A program made the translations under genes and the position numbers. Below, piece by piece: positions 26,917 through 36,035 of a DNA stretch of 64,000 nt. A model generated the notes under the pieces. It worked only from the letters and a program-made list of their open reading frames with translations. It did not search any database and had not been told where the DNA came from. Every line of letters starts with the position of its first letter. Positions within the stretch are counted from its first letter, which is position 1. Origin of the DNA: Arthrobacter sunyaminii (lineage in GTDB: Bacteria; Actinomycetota; Actinomycetes; Actinomycetales; Micrococcaceae); the NCBI RefSeq assembly GCF_018866305.1, contig NZ_CP076456.1, forward strand, positions 3,286,001 to 3,350,000, written 5' to 3'.

Positions 26917-28602
26917 ATGACTATTGAGTATTTGGACGCCGGTGAGGCAATCAGCCACGGTGCCCTCAGCGCCGTACCCGGTGTTGCACCGGCGGTTACG
27001 GACAACATTGACTACGAGCGTTTGCTGAGATCACGTGCGGAGTCGCATAACTGGATCACTTACTACGGCGCCTATGACGGGCAGCGGTACAGTCTGCTGG
27101 ACCAGATCAACACGGAGACCGTAAAGCAGCTCACCCCGGCCTGGATCTTCCAGGCCGGGCAGTCGGGACAGATTGCCGGCGCCTCGACCTACGCTTTCGA
27201 GACCTGCCCGCTGATCGTGGACGGCGTCATGTACGTCACCGGATGGGACGGCTGGTTCTGGTGTTTGGATGCGGTGACGGGCAAGGAACTCTGGCGCTAC
27301 AAGCATGCGGTGCCCTATGACGTTTCGCTGTGCTGCGGCAACGTCAACCGGGGTTGCGCAGTGGCAAACGGAAAAGTGTACTTCGTGACCCCGAACGCCC
27401 AGCTGGTGGCGTTGGATGCTACCAACGGCCAGAAGGTGTGGCAGAAGACCATTGGTGACGTGCGTGCCGGTGAAAGCGCATCGCTGGCTCCGACGGTCAT
27501 TAAGGACCTGCTCATCACCGGAAGCGCCGGCGGCGAGTTTGGCGTGCGCGGCCATATCGATGCGTGGGATCTGGAAACCGGCGAGCAGCGCTGGCGCACC
27601 TACACCGTGCCCAAGCCCGGCGAGCCGGGTTCGGAAACCTGGCCCGCTGACGGTGAGGCCTGGCAGCGCGGCGGGGCAAACCACTGGGTCACCGGAACGT
27701 ATGACCCGGAGACGAACCTGTACTACGCGGGCACTGGAAACCCTGCCCCCGATTTCGACGGCGAAGTCCGCGAGGGAGACAACCTTTACACCGACAGCGT
27801 CGTTGCACTGGACGTCGACTCAGGTCAGATCAAGTGGCACTACCAGTTCACTCCGCACGATCTGTGGGATTACGACTCCACGATGGAAATGACCCTGTTC
27901 GAGCGCGACGGCAAGAAGCTGCTCGGGCATTTCGACAAGAACGGTTACTTCTTCGTCCTGGACCGTACCAACGGTGAACTGCAGAACGTCACCCCCTTCG
28001 TGGACCGCATCGACTGGGGTGTCATTACCCCGGACGGAAAGGTCACGCCCCGGAAGTACCCGGACAAAGAGGGCGTGCCCGTTCACTTCTACCCCGGCCC
28101 GGCAGGCGCGAAGGAATGGACCCACGCGGCATACAGTCCGAAGACCGAGATGTTCTACGTGCCGGTCGCCGACGTGGGTGCCACTGCAACCCGGCGTCGC
28201 CGGGAGTTCAAGGAAAGCATGCCGTACTGGGGTGCCGGCGTTGCCGTGGACATCGACGACATGGCCGGCTCGGTCAGCGCGTTCGACACCCACGGCGAGG
28301 AAAAGTGGCGCTGGCGCATCGACTACCCCATGGCCGCCTCGGTTCTGGCCACCGCAGGGGACCTGGTCTTCGCAGGCACCCCGACCGGTGAGTTCGTCGC
28401 CCTGGATGCCCGGACCGGTGAGAAGCTGTGGGAATTCCAGTGCGGCAGCGGCCACCACGGCAGCTCCTCGACCTACAAAGTCGACGGCAAACAGTACGTC
28501 GTTGTCCCCGTCGGTTGGGGTGGATGGCTTGAAGGCATCATCCCCGGAATGCTCGGCGCCGGCCACGGCAGCGCGTTGATCGCGTTCGCCCTGCCCGACT
28601 GA
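26917..28602 (+). CDS. PQQ-dependent methanol/alcohol dehydrogenase, lanthanide-type motif, no signal peptide
   Basis: A 561-residue eight-bladed quinoprotein. Visible active-site features are the adjacent cysteine pair CC139-140 (CCGNVNRG), E207 (GGEFGVRG), N275 (GTGNPAPD), and D318 as the catalytic base in HDLWDYD. D320, two residues on, is the extra Asp that marks lanthanide-dependent XoxF/ExaF-type enzymes; calcium-type MxaF has Ala there. Oxidation of methanol to formaldehyde fits the hexulose-phosphate genes in the island; ethanol or other alcohols are possible. Residues 1-40 show no signal peptide or twin-arginine motif, unlike usual periplasmic members, and AAGGA precedes the ATG. The electron acceptor is not encoded nearby. 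Confidence 0.92.
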   Translation: MTIEYLDAGEAISHGALSAVPGVAPAVTDNIDYERLLRSRAESHNWITYYGAYDGQRYSLLDQINTETVKQLTPAWIFQAGQSGQIAGASTYAFETCPLIVDGVMYVTGWDGWFWCLDAVTGKELWRYKHAVPYDVSLCCGNVNRGCAVANGKVYFVTPNAQLVALDATNGQKVWQKTIGDVRAGESASLAPTVIKDLLITGSAGGEFGVRGHIDAWDLETGEQRWRTYTVPKPGEPGSETWPADGEAWQRGGANHWVTGTYDPETNLYYAGTGNPAPDFDGEVREGDNLYTDSVVALDVDSGQIKWHYQFTPHDLWDYDSTMEMTLFERDGKKLLGHFDKNGYFFVLDRTNGELQNVTPFVDRIDWGVITPDGKVTPRKYPDKEGVPVHFYPGPAGAKEWTHAAYSPKTEMFYVPVADVGATATRRRREFKESMPYWGAGVAVDIDDMAGSVSAFDTHGEEKWRWRIDYPMAASVLATAGDLVFAGTPTGEFVALDARTGEKLWEFQCGSGHHGSSSTYKVDGKQYVVVPVGWGGWLEGIIPGMLGAGHGSALIAFALPD

Positions 28603-28634
28603 TCCCCGCCCATCAAGAACTGATCCCCGCCCAT
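28600..28634 (+). repeat. 21-bp-period direct repeat in the pqqA1 leader
   Basis: TGATCCCCGCCCAT begins at 28600 (its TGA is the stop of the quinoprotein gene) and again at 28621. A similar sequence, TGATTCCTGCCCAT, precedes pqqA2 at about 32307, followed in both cases by a purine-rich ribosome site. The leader seems to have been duplicated along with pqqA. Confidence 0.7.
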
Positions 28635-28659
28635 TAGGAAACAGAAAGGAAAAACAAAC

Positions 28660-28755
28660 ATGACCGCTAATAACGATCTGCAGAAGTGGGAAGCCCCCAC
28701 CCTCGCGGAAATCCGCGTGTCGGCCGAGGTCACCGCCTACGTCGCCACGAAGTAA
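28660..28755 (+). CDS. pqqA: PQQ precursor peptide PqqA (copy 1)
   Basis: This 31-residue peptide has the required Glu-x3-Tyr pair, E23 and Y27, in AEVTAYVATK. PqqE joins those two side chains and PQQ is built from them. The preceding WEAPTLAEIRV segment is typical of the leader that PqqD binds. The ribosome site is AGAAAGGA. It lies 57 bp after the quinoprotein gene and is followed at once by a 40-nt hairpin and pqqB. A second gene at 32345 encodes the same 31 residues. Confidence 0.93.
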   Translation: MTANNDLQKWEAPTLAEIRVSAEVTAYVATK

Positions 28756-28762
28756 TTCACAT

Positions 28763-28802
28763 CAGGCGGGCCGCCGGGCGACACGGTCCGGCGGCCCGCC
28801 TG
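28763..28802 (+). promoter_or_regulatory. Stem-loop between pqqA1 and pqqB
   Basis: A perfect 15-bp stem CAGGCGGGCCGCCGG / CCGGCGGCCCGCCTG with a 10-base loop starts 7 bases after the pqqA1 stop. No T run follows, so it is more likely a partial terminator or a 3' stabiliser that keeps pqqA mRNA in excess. A hairpin of the same size stands in the same place after pqqA2. Confidence 0.75.
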
Positions 28803-28829
28803 CCACCAGCGAAAAGGATGCCATCAACG

Positions 28830-29723
28830 ATGTGGGCACGAGTACTCGGATCAGCCGCCGGCGGAGGATTCCCGCAATGGAACTGCGACTGTCCCCGATG
28901 CCGGGCAGTACGAGACGGCTCACGGCCCTGCGTCCCGCGCAGCCAATCGTCCATTGCGGTAAGCGCCGGCCGGCAACAATGGTTCCTGATTAACGCCTCG
29001 CCCGATATCCAGTTCCAAATAGAAGCCTTCGGGGCCCTGCACCCCGCAGACGGCAGTGTGACCCGGATGCAGTCCGTCCTGCTCACCGACGCCGAGCTTG
29101 ACCACACACTCGGCCTGCTCCTGATGCGGGAAGGCCGCGGGCTCGAGATACACGCAACCGAGTCGGTGTATGAGACTCTCACCACCGGCACCGGGATACT
29201 GCGGACGCTCGAAGGTTACTGTCCCGTCACCTGGCGACCGGTGATGCCGGGCACCGAGATGATGCTGGGCGAAGGACTGTCTTACCGCGCCTTCGATGTC
29301 CCCACGACCAAACGGATGCGGTTCCCCGGGGCCGCGGAGAAAGGCCGGGTCGTGGGCTACCGCATCACCGATACCGCCAGTCAGCGAAGCCTGGTCTATC
29401 TCCCCGGCGTGCAGCAGATCACACCGGACGTCCTTGAGGAGCTGGCGGGCTCCTCCGCACTGCTGGTTGACGGCACCTGCTGGCGCGATGATGAGATGCC
29501 CGGCCTCGGCCTTGCCAGCAAGACATCGCGCGACATGGGACACATGCCCATCGACGGACCGGACGGCAGTCTCGAGCTGCTTGCACCCCTGCCCGTCGAC
29601 CGCAAGATCTACATCCACATCAACAACACCAATCCCATCTTGATCGACGACTCCCCCGAACGCCTGTCCCTGGACAGGCGTGGCCTGGAGGTCGCCGTAG
29701 ACGGCTTGGAACTGGAAATCTAA
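28830..29723 (+). CDS. pqqB: PqqB, PQQ biosynthesis hydroxylase-like metallo-beta-lactamase-fold protein
   Basis: The ATG at 28830 follows GAAAAGGA and gives 297 residues, the usual PqqB length; an ATG 12 bases earlier lacks a ribosome site. It has the structural-zinc motif WNCDCPRC, then INASPDIQFQIE and LLTDAELDHTLGLLLMREG, all typical of PqqB. The family hydroxylates the tyrosine-derived part of the intermediate. It acts in the cytosol between PqqE/PqqF-type processing and PqqC. Confidence 0.95.
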   Translation: MWARVLGSAAGGGFPQWNCDCPRCRAVRDGSRPCVPRSQSSIAVSAGRQQWFLINASPDIQFQIEAFGALHPADGSVTRMQSVLLTDAELDHTLGLLLMREGRGLEIHATESVYETLTTGTGILRTLEGYCPVTWRPVMPGTEMMLGEGLSYRAFDVPTTKRMRFPGAAEKGRVVGYRITDTASQRSLVYLPGVQQITPDVLEELAGSSALLVDGTCWRDDEMPGLGLASKTSRDMGHMPIDGPDGSLELLAPLPVDRKIYIHINNTNPILIDDSPERLSLDRRGLEVAVDGLELEI

Positions 29724-29729
29724 GGAGCA

Positions 29730-30425
29730 ATGATGACGGCAGTACTCACCCCCGATGAACTCGAGGAAACGCTCCGCTCACACGCCAAGCAGTACCACAG
29801 CGAGCATCCGTTCCACCGTCGGATGAACGATGGCCAGTCCAGCCGTGAGGAGATCCGGGGGTGGGTTGCCAACCGCTTCTATTACCAGGTCAACATTCCC
29901 CGGAAGGACGGGGCGATCCTCAGCAGCTGCCCGGACAGTGATGTCCGGCGCCGCTGGGTCCAGCGGATCATCGACCACGACGGCGTCACTGAAGGAACCG
30001 GGGGAATCGAGTCCTGGCTGCGTTTGAGTGAGGCAGTCGGCCTGACCCGCGAGGAAGTGGAGGATTCACGGCATCTGCTCCCGGGCGTGCGGTTTGCCGT
30101 GGATGCCTACGTCACCTTCACCCGCACCCGGCCCTGGGTGGAGGCGGTGGCATCCTCCCTCACCGAATTGTTCGCACCCGATCTGATGGCCGAGCGGATC
30201 GCGGCATTCGAACGCGACTACACCTGGATTGCACCGGAGGGCCTGGCCTACTTCCGGTCCCGCCTTACCCAGGCCCCCCGCGATTCACAACACGGTCTTG
30301 AGATCGTCAGGAAGCACTGCACCACACCGGAAACACAGGCAGCAGCAGTGGCGGCGCTGTCCTTCAAATGCGATGTGCTCTGGAGCATGCTGGACGCAAT
30401 GGAACAGGCCTATGGAAACCGCTGA
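29730..30425 (+). CDS. pqqC: PqqC, pyrroloquinoline-quinone synthase
   Basis: This 231-residue protein of the heme-oxygenase-like fold begins MMTAVLTPDELEETLR (the ATG at 29733 is equally possible) after AAGGAG. Conserved parts include HPFHRRMNDGQ, RFYYQVNIPRKDGAILS and the C-terminal LSFKCDVLWSMLDAME. PqqC closes the second ring and carries out the final oxidation to PQQ without a cofactor. The 3' end overlaps pqqD by 14 bases. Confidence 0.95.
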   Translation: MMTAVLTPDELEETLRSHAKQYHSEHPFHRRMNDGQSSREEIRGWVANRFYYQVNIPRKDGAILSSCPDSDVRRRWVQRIIDHDGVTEGTGGIESWLRLSEAVGLTREEVEDSRHLLPGVRFAVDAYVTFTRTRPWVEAVASSLTELFAPDLMAERIAAFERDYTWIAPEGLAYFRSRLTQAPRDSQHGLEIVRKHCTTPETQAAAVAALSFKCDVLWSMLDAMEQAYGNR

Positions 30426-30690
30426 CCTGAATGCCCGGCCGCGGTTGGCGCCGCACGTACGGATGGTTTTCAATGCCGCACGCGGGGAACACGCGTTATT
30501 GTCACCGGAATTGATTTGGGTCATCAACGCCACCGGAGCCGCCATCGTCGAGTTGTGCGATGCCAAACGGACCATCGCGGAAATCGCCGTCGAATTGCGC
30601 GGCCAGTTCGACCAAGTCGCTGAAGGCGACGTTCAACGCTTCGTGGCCGACCTCGTCACCAAGCACGGCATGGAGGTAGACCATGGATAA
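30412..30690 (+). CDS. pqqD: PqqD, PqqA-binding peptide chaperone
   Basis: The ATG at 30412 lies inside the end of pqqC and gives 92 residues. The sequence RPRLAPHVRMVFNAARGEHALLSPE, then LCDAKRTIAEIAVEL, matches the winged-helix RiPP recognition fold of PqqD. It presents PqqA to PqqE. The last 8 bases overlap the pqqE start (ATGGATAA), which suggests coupled translation and equal amounts. Confidence 0.94.
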   Translation: METADLNARPRLAPHVRMVFNAARGEHALLSPELIWVINATGAAIVELCDAKRTIAEIAVELRGQFDQVAEGDVQRFVADLVTKHGMEVDHG

Positions 30691-31858
30691 CCCTTACGGA
30701 CTGCTCGCAGAACTCACGTATTCCTGCCCGCTGCAGTGTTCCTACTGCTCCAACCCCCTTCAGCTCGATGATTATCGAGACGAGCTGAGTACCGAGGAGT
30801 GGAAAAGAGTATTCACCGAGGCCGCCGGCCTGGGCGTGCTCCAGCTGCATCTTTCGGGCGGTGAACCGCTGCAGCGCCGCGACATCGTCGATCTGGTGCA
30901 GCATGCCAACCAGCTGGGCCTGTACACAAACCTGATTACCAGCGGGCTCGGGCTGTCCACGCTTCGGGCCGAGCAACTCCGCAAGGCGGGCCTCGACCAC
31001 GTGCAGCTCAGCATCCAAGCCGATGACCAAGCCCTGTCCGATCAGATAGCAGTGACTACGTCGTTCGAACGCAAGCAGGTAGCCGCAGGGCTCATCAAGT
31101 CACTGGGCTGGCCGCTCACCCTGAACGTTGTGTTGCACCGGCAGAACATCGACAGGATCGGGGGCATCCTCGATATGGCGGAGGCGATGGAAGCCGACCG
31201 GGTGGAACTGGCGAACACGCAGTATGCCGGCTGGGCAGGACCCAACCAGGCCGAACTGCTGCCCACCAGGAACCAGTTGGAGGGTGCGGAGGCGGTGGTG
31301 CGGGCAGCCCGGGAGCGGATCGGGGATCGGATGGAGATCATTTACGTCATGCCCGACTACTACAGCATGTATCCCAAGCCCTGCATGGACGGCTGGGCCA
31401 GCCGTCAATTCACCGTGGTGCCCAACGGCGAGGCGCTGCCATGCCCGGCAGCCCATGAGGTGGCCCGCGGCCTCGGCCTTCCCCCTGCCACGGTGCGCGA
31501 GCACTCCCTCCAATGGATCTGGAATGAGGCACCATTGTTTCAGCAGTACCGCGGGACCGATTGGATGCCGGATCCGTGCCGAAGCTGTGACCGGAAGGAA
31601 ATCGACTTCGGCGGCTGCCGCTGCCAGGCCTTTGCGCTCACCGGTGACGCTGCCCGGACTGACCCCGTCTGTCATCTGTCTCCCGATCACGGAATTGTCG
31701 AGGCGGCAGTGGAGGCAGCCAACGACCCGCTGCGGCCGCACAACGGACCGTTGATTCCCCGCGCGAAGGTGAGCCGCGCCAAGCGCGCTGCCACAGCCAC
31801 GCAGGAAAGGCCGGCGCGAACTTCGCTGTCCCTGTCCCCCACCAGATTGAAGGATTAG
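30683..31858 (+). CDS. pqqE: PqqE, radical SAM PqqA peptide cyclase
   Basis: This 391-residue radical SAM/SPASM enzyme has the cluster motif C15-x3-C19-x2-C22 (CPLQCSYC), the SAM-binding HLSGGEPLQRRD, and C-terminal cysteines for auxiliary clusters (CMDGWASRQF, then CRSCDRKEIDFGGCRC and DPVC). It forms the Glu-Tyr carbon-carbon bond in PqqA. The extra 20 or so residues after the last cluster are basic and probably disordered. It completes an uninterrupted pqqA-B-C-D-E order. No pqqF/G-type peptidase gene is seen. Confidence 0.95.
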   Translation: MDNPYGLLAELTYSCPLQCSYCSNPLQLDDYRDELSTEEWKRVFTEAAGLGVLQLHLSGGEPLQRRDIVDLVQHANQLGLYTNLITSGLGLSTLRAEQLRKAGLDHVQLSIQADDQALSDQIAVTTSFERKQVAAGLIKSLGWPLTLNVVLHRQNIDRIGGILDMAEAMEADRVELANTQYAGWAGPNQAELLPTRNQLEGAEAVVRAARERIGDRMEIIYVMPDYYSMYPKPCMDGWASRQFTVVPNGEALPCPAAHEVARGLGLPPATVREHSLQWIWNEAPLFQQYRGTDWMPDPCRSCDRKEIDFGGCRCQAFALTGDAARTDPVCHLSPDHGIVEAAVEAANDPLRPHNGPLIPRAKVSRAKRAATATQERPARTSLSLSPTRLKD

Positions 31859-31860
31859 TC

Positions 31861-31911
31861 ATGGGACATCTGGAGATACGCTGCGTCGATCCGGACGGGG
31901 CGCGGTTCTGA
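31861..31911 (+). CDS. 16-residue leader ORF coupled to the cysteine-rich gene
   Basis: ATG at 31861, two bases after the pqqE stop, has AAGGA at good spacing and encodes MGHLEIRCVDPDGARF before TGA. The TGA overlaps the ATG of the next gene (TGATG). It may be a coupling leader or the remnant of a longer gene. The start signals are good but nothing shows that the peptide itself matters. Confidence 0.4.
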   Translation: MGHLEIRCVDPDGARF

Positions 31912-32111
31912 TGCCGGACACCGATGTCAGCGGCCGGAGAAACGACAGCAAGCGTCCGCCGTGCTACCAGTGCGGTGAGGCCTACACGCCGGAGGACGCG
32001 GACCGGCACCTGGAACCGGTCAATTGCACCCGGTGTCCGCGCTGCAAGATGATGCCCGCGTGCTACACGTGCCGAAACATGTACTGCTCGTGTGAAGTGC
32101 ACCAGCTCTGA
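31911..32111 (+). CDS. Small cysteine-rich protein of the PQQ operon
   Basis: This 66-residue protein contains nine cysteines arranged as CYQC, CTRCPRC, CYTC and CSC, plus two histidines. The spacing suggests two zinc knuckles or ribbons. I do not recognise the family. The ATG at 31911 overlaps the stop of the 16-residue leader, so translation probably reaches it from pqqE. It sits between pqqE and the second promoter/pqqA copy. A role in metal handling, PqqA processing or redox protection is only a guess. Confidence 0.65.
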   Translation: MPDTDVSGRRNDSKRPPCYQCGEAYTPEDADRHLEPVNCTRCPRCKMMPACYTCRNMYCSCEVHQL

Positions 32112-32155
32112 GAACCTCGCAGGGCCATGCGTCTTGGTGTGATGCGGATTCGGAA

Positions 32156-32240
32156 TAAGTGGTCTGTTCAGTCCACTGAGCGGCGTGGTCCCGGGATCGG
32201 GCGGTTGCCCCTCGTTCTCAGCCTTGAGCGGGGCTACCGT
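32156..32240 (+). promoter_or_regulatory. Island promoter C: paired sites and TACCGT box (pqqA2-katG)
   Basis: TAAGTGG at 32156 and TGAGCGG at 32177 are 21 bp apart, and TACCGT at 32235 is 58 bp after the second site, the geometry of promoters A and B. The segment GATCGGGCGGTT is also shared with A. The box lies about 105 bp before pqqA2. The first half-site has two mismatches to TGAGCGG. Confidence 0.7.
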
Positions 32241-32344
32241 GTCCAGTGGGAGACCAATGACGAAACCATGGCCGCAAACGGAACAGCGGAACCGCCCGGC
32301 CCCTTTGATTCCTGCCCATCAATAAGGAGAAAGGAAACCAGAAT

Positions 32345-32440
32345 ATGACTGCTAACAACGATCTGCAGAAGTGGGAAGCCCCCACCCTCGCGGAAATCCG
32401 CGTGTCGGCCGAGGTAACCGCCTACGTCGCCACCAAGTAA
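32345..32440 (+). CDS. pqqA: PQQ precursor peptide PqqA (copy 2)
   Basis: It encodes the same 31 residues as copy 1, with E23 and Y27. The two genes differ at four bases, all silent (Thr2, Asn4, Val24 and Thr30 codons). It has its own promoter (32156-32240), a GGAGAAAGGA ribosome site and a hairpin directly after the stop. katG begins 61 bp downstream, so it heads a pqqA2-katG unit. Its probable role is to raise PqqA dose under island induction. Confidence 0.92.
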   Translation: MTANNDLQKWEAPTLAEIRVSAEVTAYVATK

Positions 32441-32444
32441 GTGA

Positions 32445-34742
<2,298 letters not shown>

Positions 34743-34751
34743 TTTCGCAGC

Positions 34752-34795
34752 CGCGGTTCCGCCCTGCCCGCTGACGCAGGCAGGGCGGAACCGCG
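34752..34795. terminator. Hairpin terminator between katG and the HbpS-like gene
   Basis: A 16-bp perfect stem GCGGTTCCGCCCTGCC / GGCAGGGCGGAACCGC with a 10-base loop stands between two convergent genes. It probably ends both transcripts, although T runs are short. Confidence 0.75.
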
Positions 34796-34807
34796 CAGGT
34801 GCCGGTG

Positions 34808-35206
34808 TCAGAGGGCTTTGACGCCTGCTTCTGCAACGTCCTGGTCCTGGTTGCCGGAACCGCCGCTGACGCCGATGGCGCCAACCACTTCCCCGTCACG
34901 GATGAGCGGGATGCCGCCGGCAAAGATCATGATCCGGCCGTTGTTGCTGGCAGCAATGCCGTAGAACTGCTGGTTGGGCTGGGAGTTCTCGGCCAGGTCC
35001 TTGGTTTGGATATCGAAGGCCCGGGACGTGAAAGCCTTGTTGATGGAGATGTCGATGCCGCCAAGCCAGGCACCGTCCATCCGGACATGAGAGATGACGT
35101 TGCCACCGACGTCGACGACGGCAATGTTCATGGGCTGGCCTATCTCGGTGGCTTTGGCCTCGGCGGCGCTAATGATGTTACGGGCGTCCTCAAGAGTCAG
35201 TGCCAT
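34808..35206 (-). CDS. HbpS/GlcG-family (DUF336) protein
   Basis: This 132-residue protein has the family pattern NIAVVDVGGNVISHVRMDGA, SINKAFTSRAF, FAGGIPLIRDGEVVGAIGVSGGSGNQD. Relatives bind heme (HbpS, which protects against peroxide) or accompany glycolate and alcohol oxidation genes. There is no signal peptide. It converges on katG. Heme or redox-cofactor protection next to katG is an attractive guess, but the family also has cobalamin-related and unknown members. Confidence 0.8.
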   Translation of the reverse strand: MALTLEDARNIISAAEAKATEIGQPMNIAVVDVGGNVISHVRMDGAWLGGIDISINKAFTSRAFDIQTKDLAENSQPNQQFYGIAASNNGRIMIFAGGIPLIRDGEVVGAIGVSGGSGNQDQDVAEAGVKAL

Positions 35207-35392
35207 AACGTTCTCCTCGATCTAGTGGGCAGGCAGACGTCGTCGTTAATGCCAGCCCATTGAGTTGGAAATTCATGCCGCCGTCCGGGCGGCACTGGTT
35301 GGCAGGGTACGGGTTTGACCGTTGGTTTGCCTGCGTAATTGACGGATTATTTATGCGTTCCCAAGCATCCCGGCTTCTCCATTTCCTTGTGA

Positions 35393-35408
35393 TGTAACAG
35401 GAGTTACA
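35393..35408. promoter_or_regulatory. Inverted repeat before the ChrB-like gene (possible operator)
   Basis: TGTAAC-AGGA-GTTACA is a perfect 6-bp inverted repeat placed about 10-25 bases before the start codon of the ChrB-like gene, where a bound repressor would block expression. The owner of the site is unknown; the ChrB-like protein is one candidate. Confidence 0.5.
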
Positions 35409-35417
35409 CTTCGAAAT

Positions 35418-36035
35418 GTGATGCAACATATCGACTGGGTCCTGATCCTGCCGCAGCTTCCTTCCGAACCCTCCCGGCACCGGGTCGCCGTATGGCGCCA
35501 GCTGCGCAAGGCGGGCGCCGTGCCGGTCTCACCCGGCGTTTGGGCACTCCCTGCCGGACCGGCGTTCCAATCGGAACTGGACCGCGCCGGAGAATTGTGC
35601 CGCAAGGGCGGCGGAACTTTGGCCGTTGTTGATGCAACGCCGCGGGACGAGGCCTCGGCCACGATGATCCGGAATGCTTTCACTGCGGTACGCATCGATG
35701 AATGGGCTGAGTTCACCGCTGACTGCGGCAAGTTCGAGGTGAAAATTGCCCGGGAAATCCAGAAGCGGAAGTTCACGTTCGCTGAGCTGGAGGAGGAAGA
35801 GCAGAGCCTGGATCGGCTGCGGCGCTGGTACCGGGACCTGAAAAGGCGGGACATACTGGAGCTGCCTGAGGCGAGGGCCGCCGATGTGCGGCTGCGTGCC
35901 TGTGCAGCCGCCTTGGAGGACTACGCAGAGCAGGTATATCAGGCCGTTCATGGTGCATCCGGAGACGGCGGCCGCCGCCTGGCCGAGCCGACACTGTTGG
36001 AGGCTCCGCAGGAACAGGCCGGTTCCCGCTCATGA
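35418..36035 (+). CDS. ChrB N-terminal-domain protein
   Basis: This 205-residue protein starts at GTG 35418 or ATG 35421. The pattern WVLILPQLPSEPSRHRVAVWRQLRKAGAVPVSPGVWALP, then FAELEEEEQSLDRLRRWYRDLKRRD, matches the ChrB N-terminal domain seen in chromate-resistance loci, where ChrB acts as a chromate-responsive regulator. The C-terminal thiol-transferase-like half of full ChrB is absent. Its stop overlaps the start of an MFS gene (ATGA), so the pair works together. The residue quotes here are split from one longer stretch seen in the first 40 residues. Confidence 0.8.
   Translation: MMQHIDWVLILPQLPSEPSRHRVAVWRQLRKAGAVPVSPGVWALPAGPAFQSELDRAGELCRKGGGTLAVVDATPRDEASATMIRNAFTAVRIDEWAEFTADCGKFEVKIAREIQKRKFTFAELEEEEQSLDRLRRWYRDLKRRDILELPEARAADVRLRACAAALEDYAEQVYQAVHGASGDGGRRLAEPTLLEAPQEQAGSRS

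Noticed and set aside
26880..27040. Possible missed signal peptide or longer N-terminus for the PQQ dehydrogenase
   Set aside because: The previous gene ends at 26901, the ATG at 26917 has a good ribosome site, and the first 40 residues contain no hydrophobic core or twin arginine.
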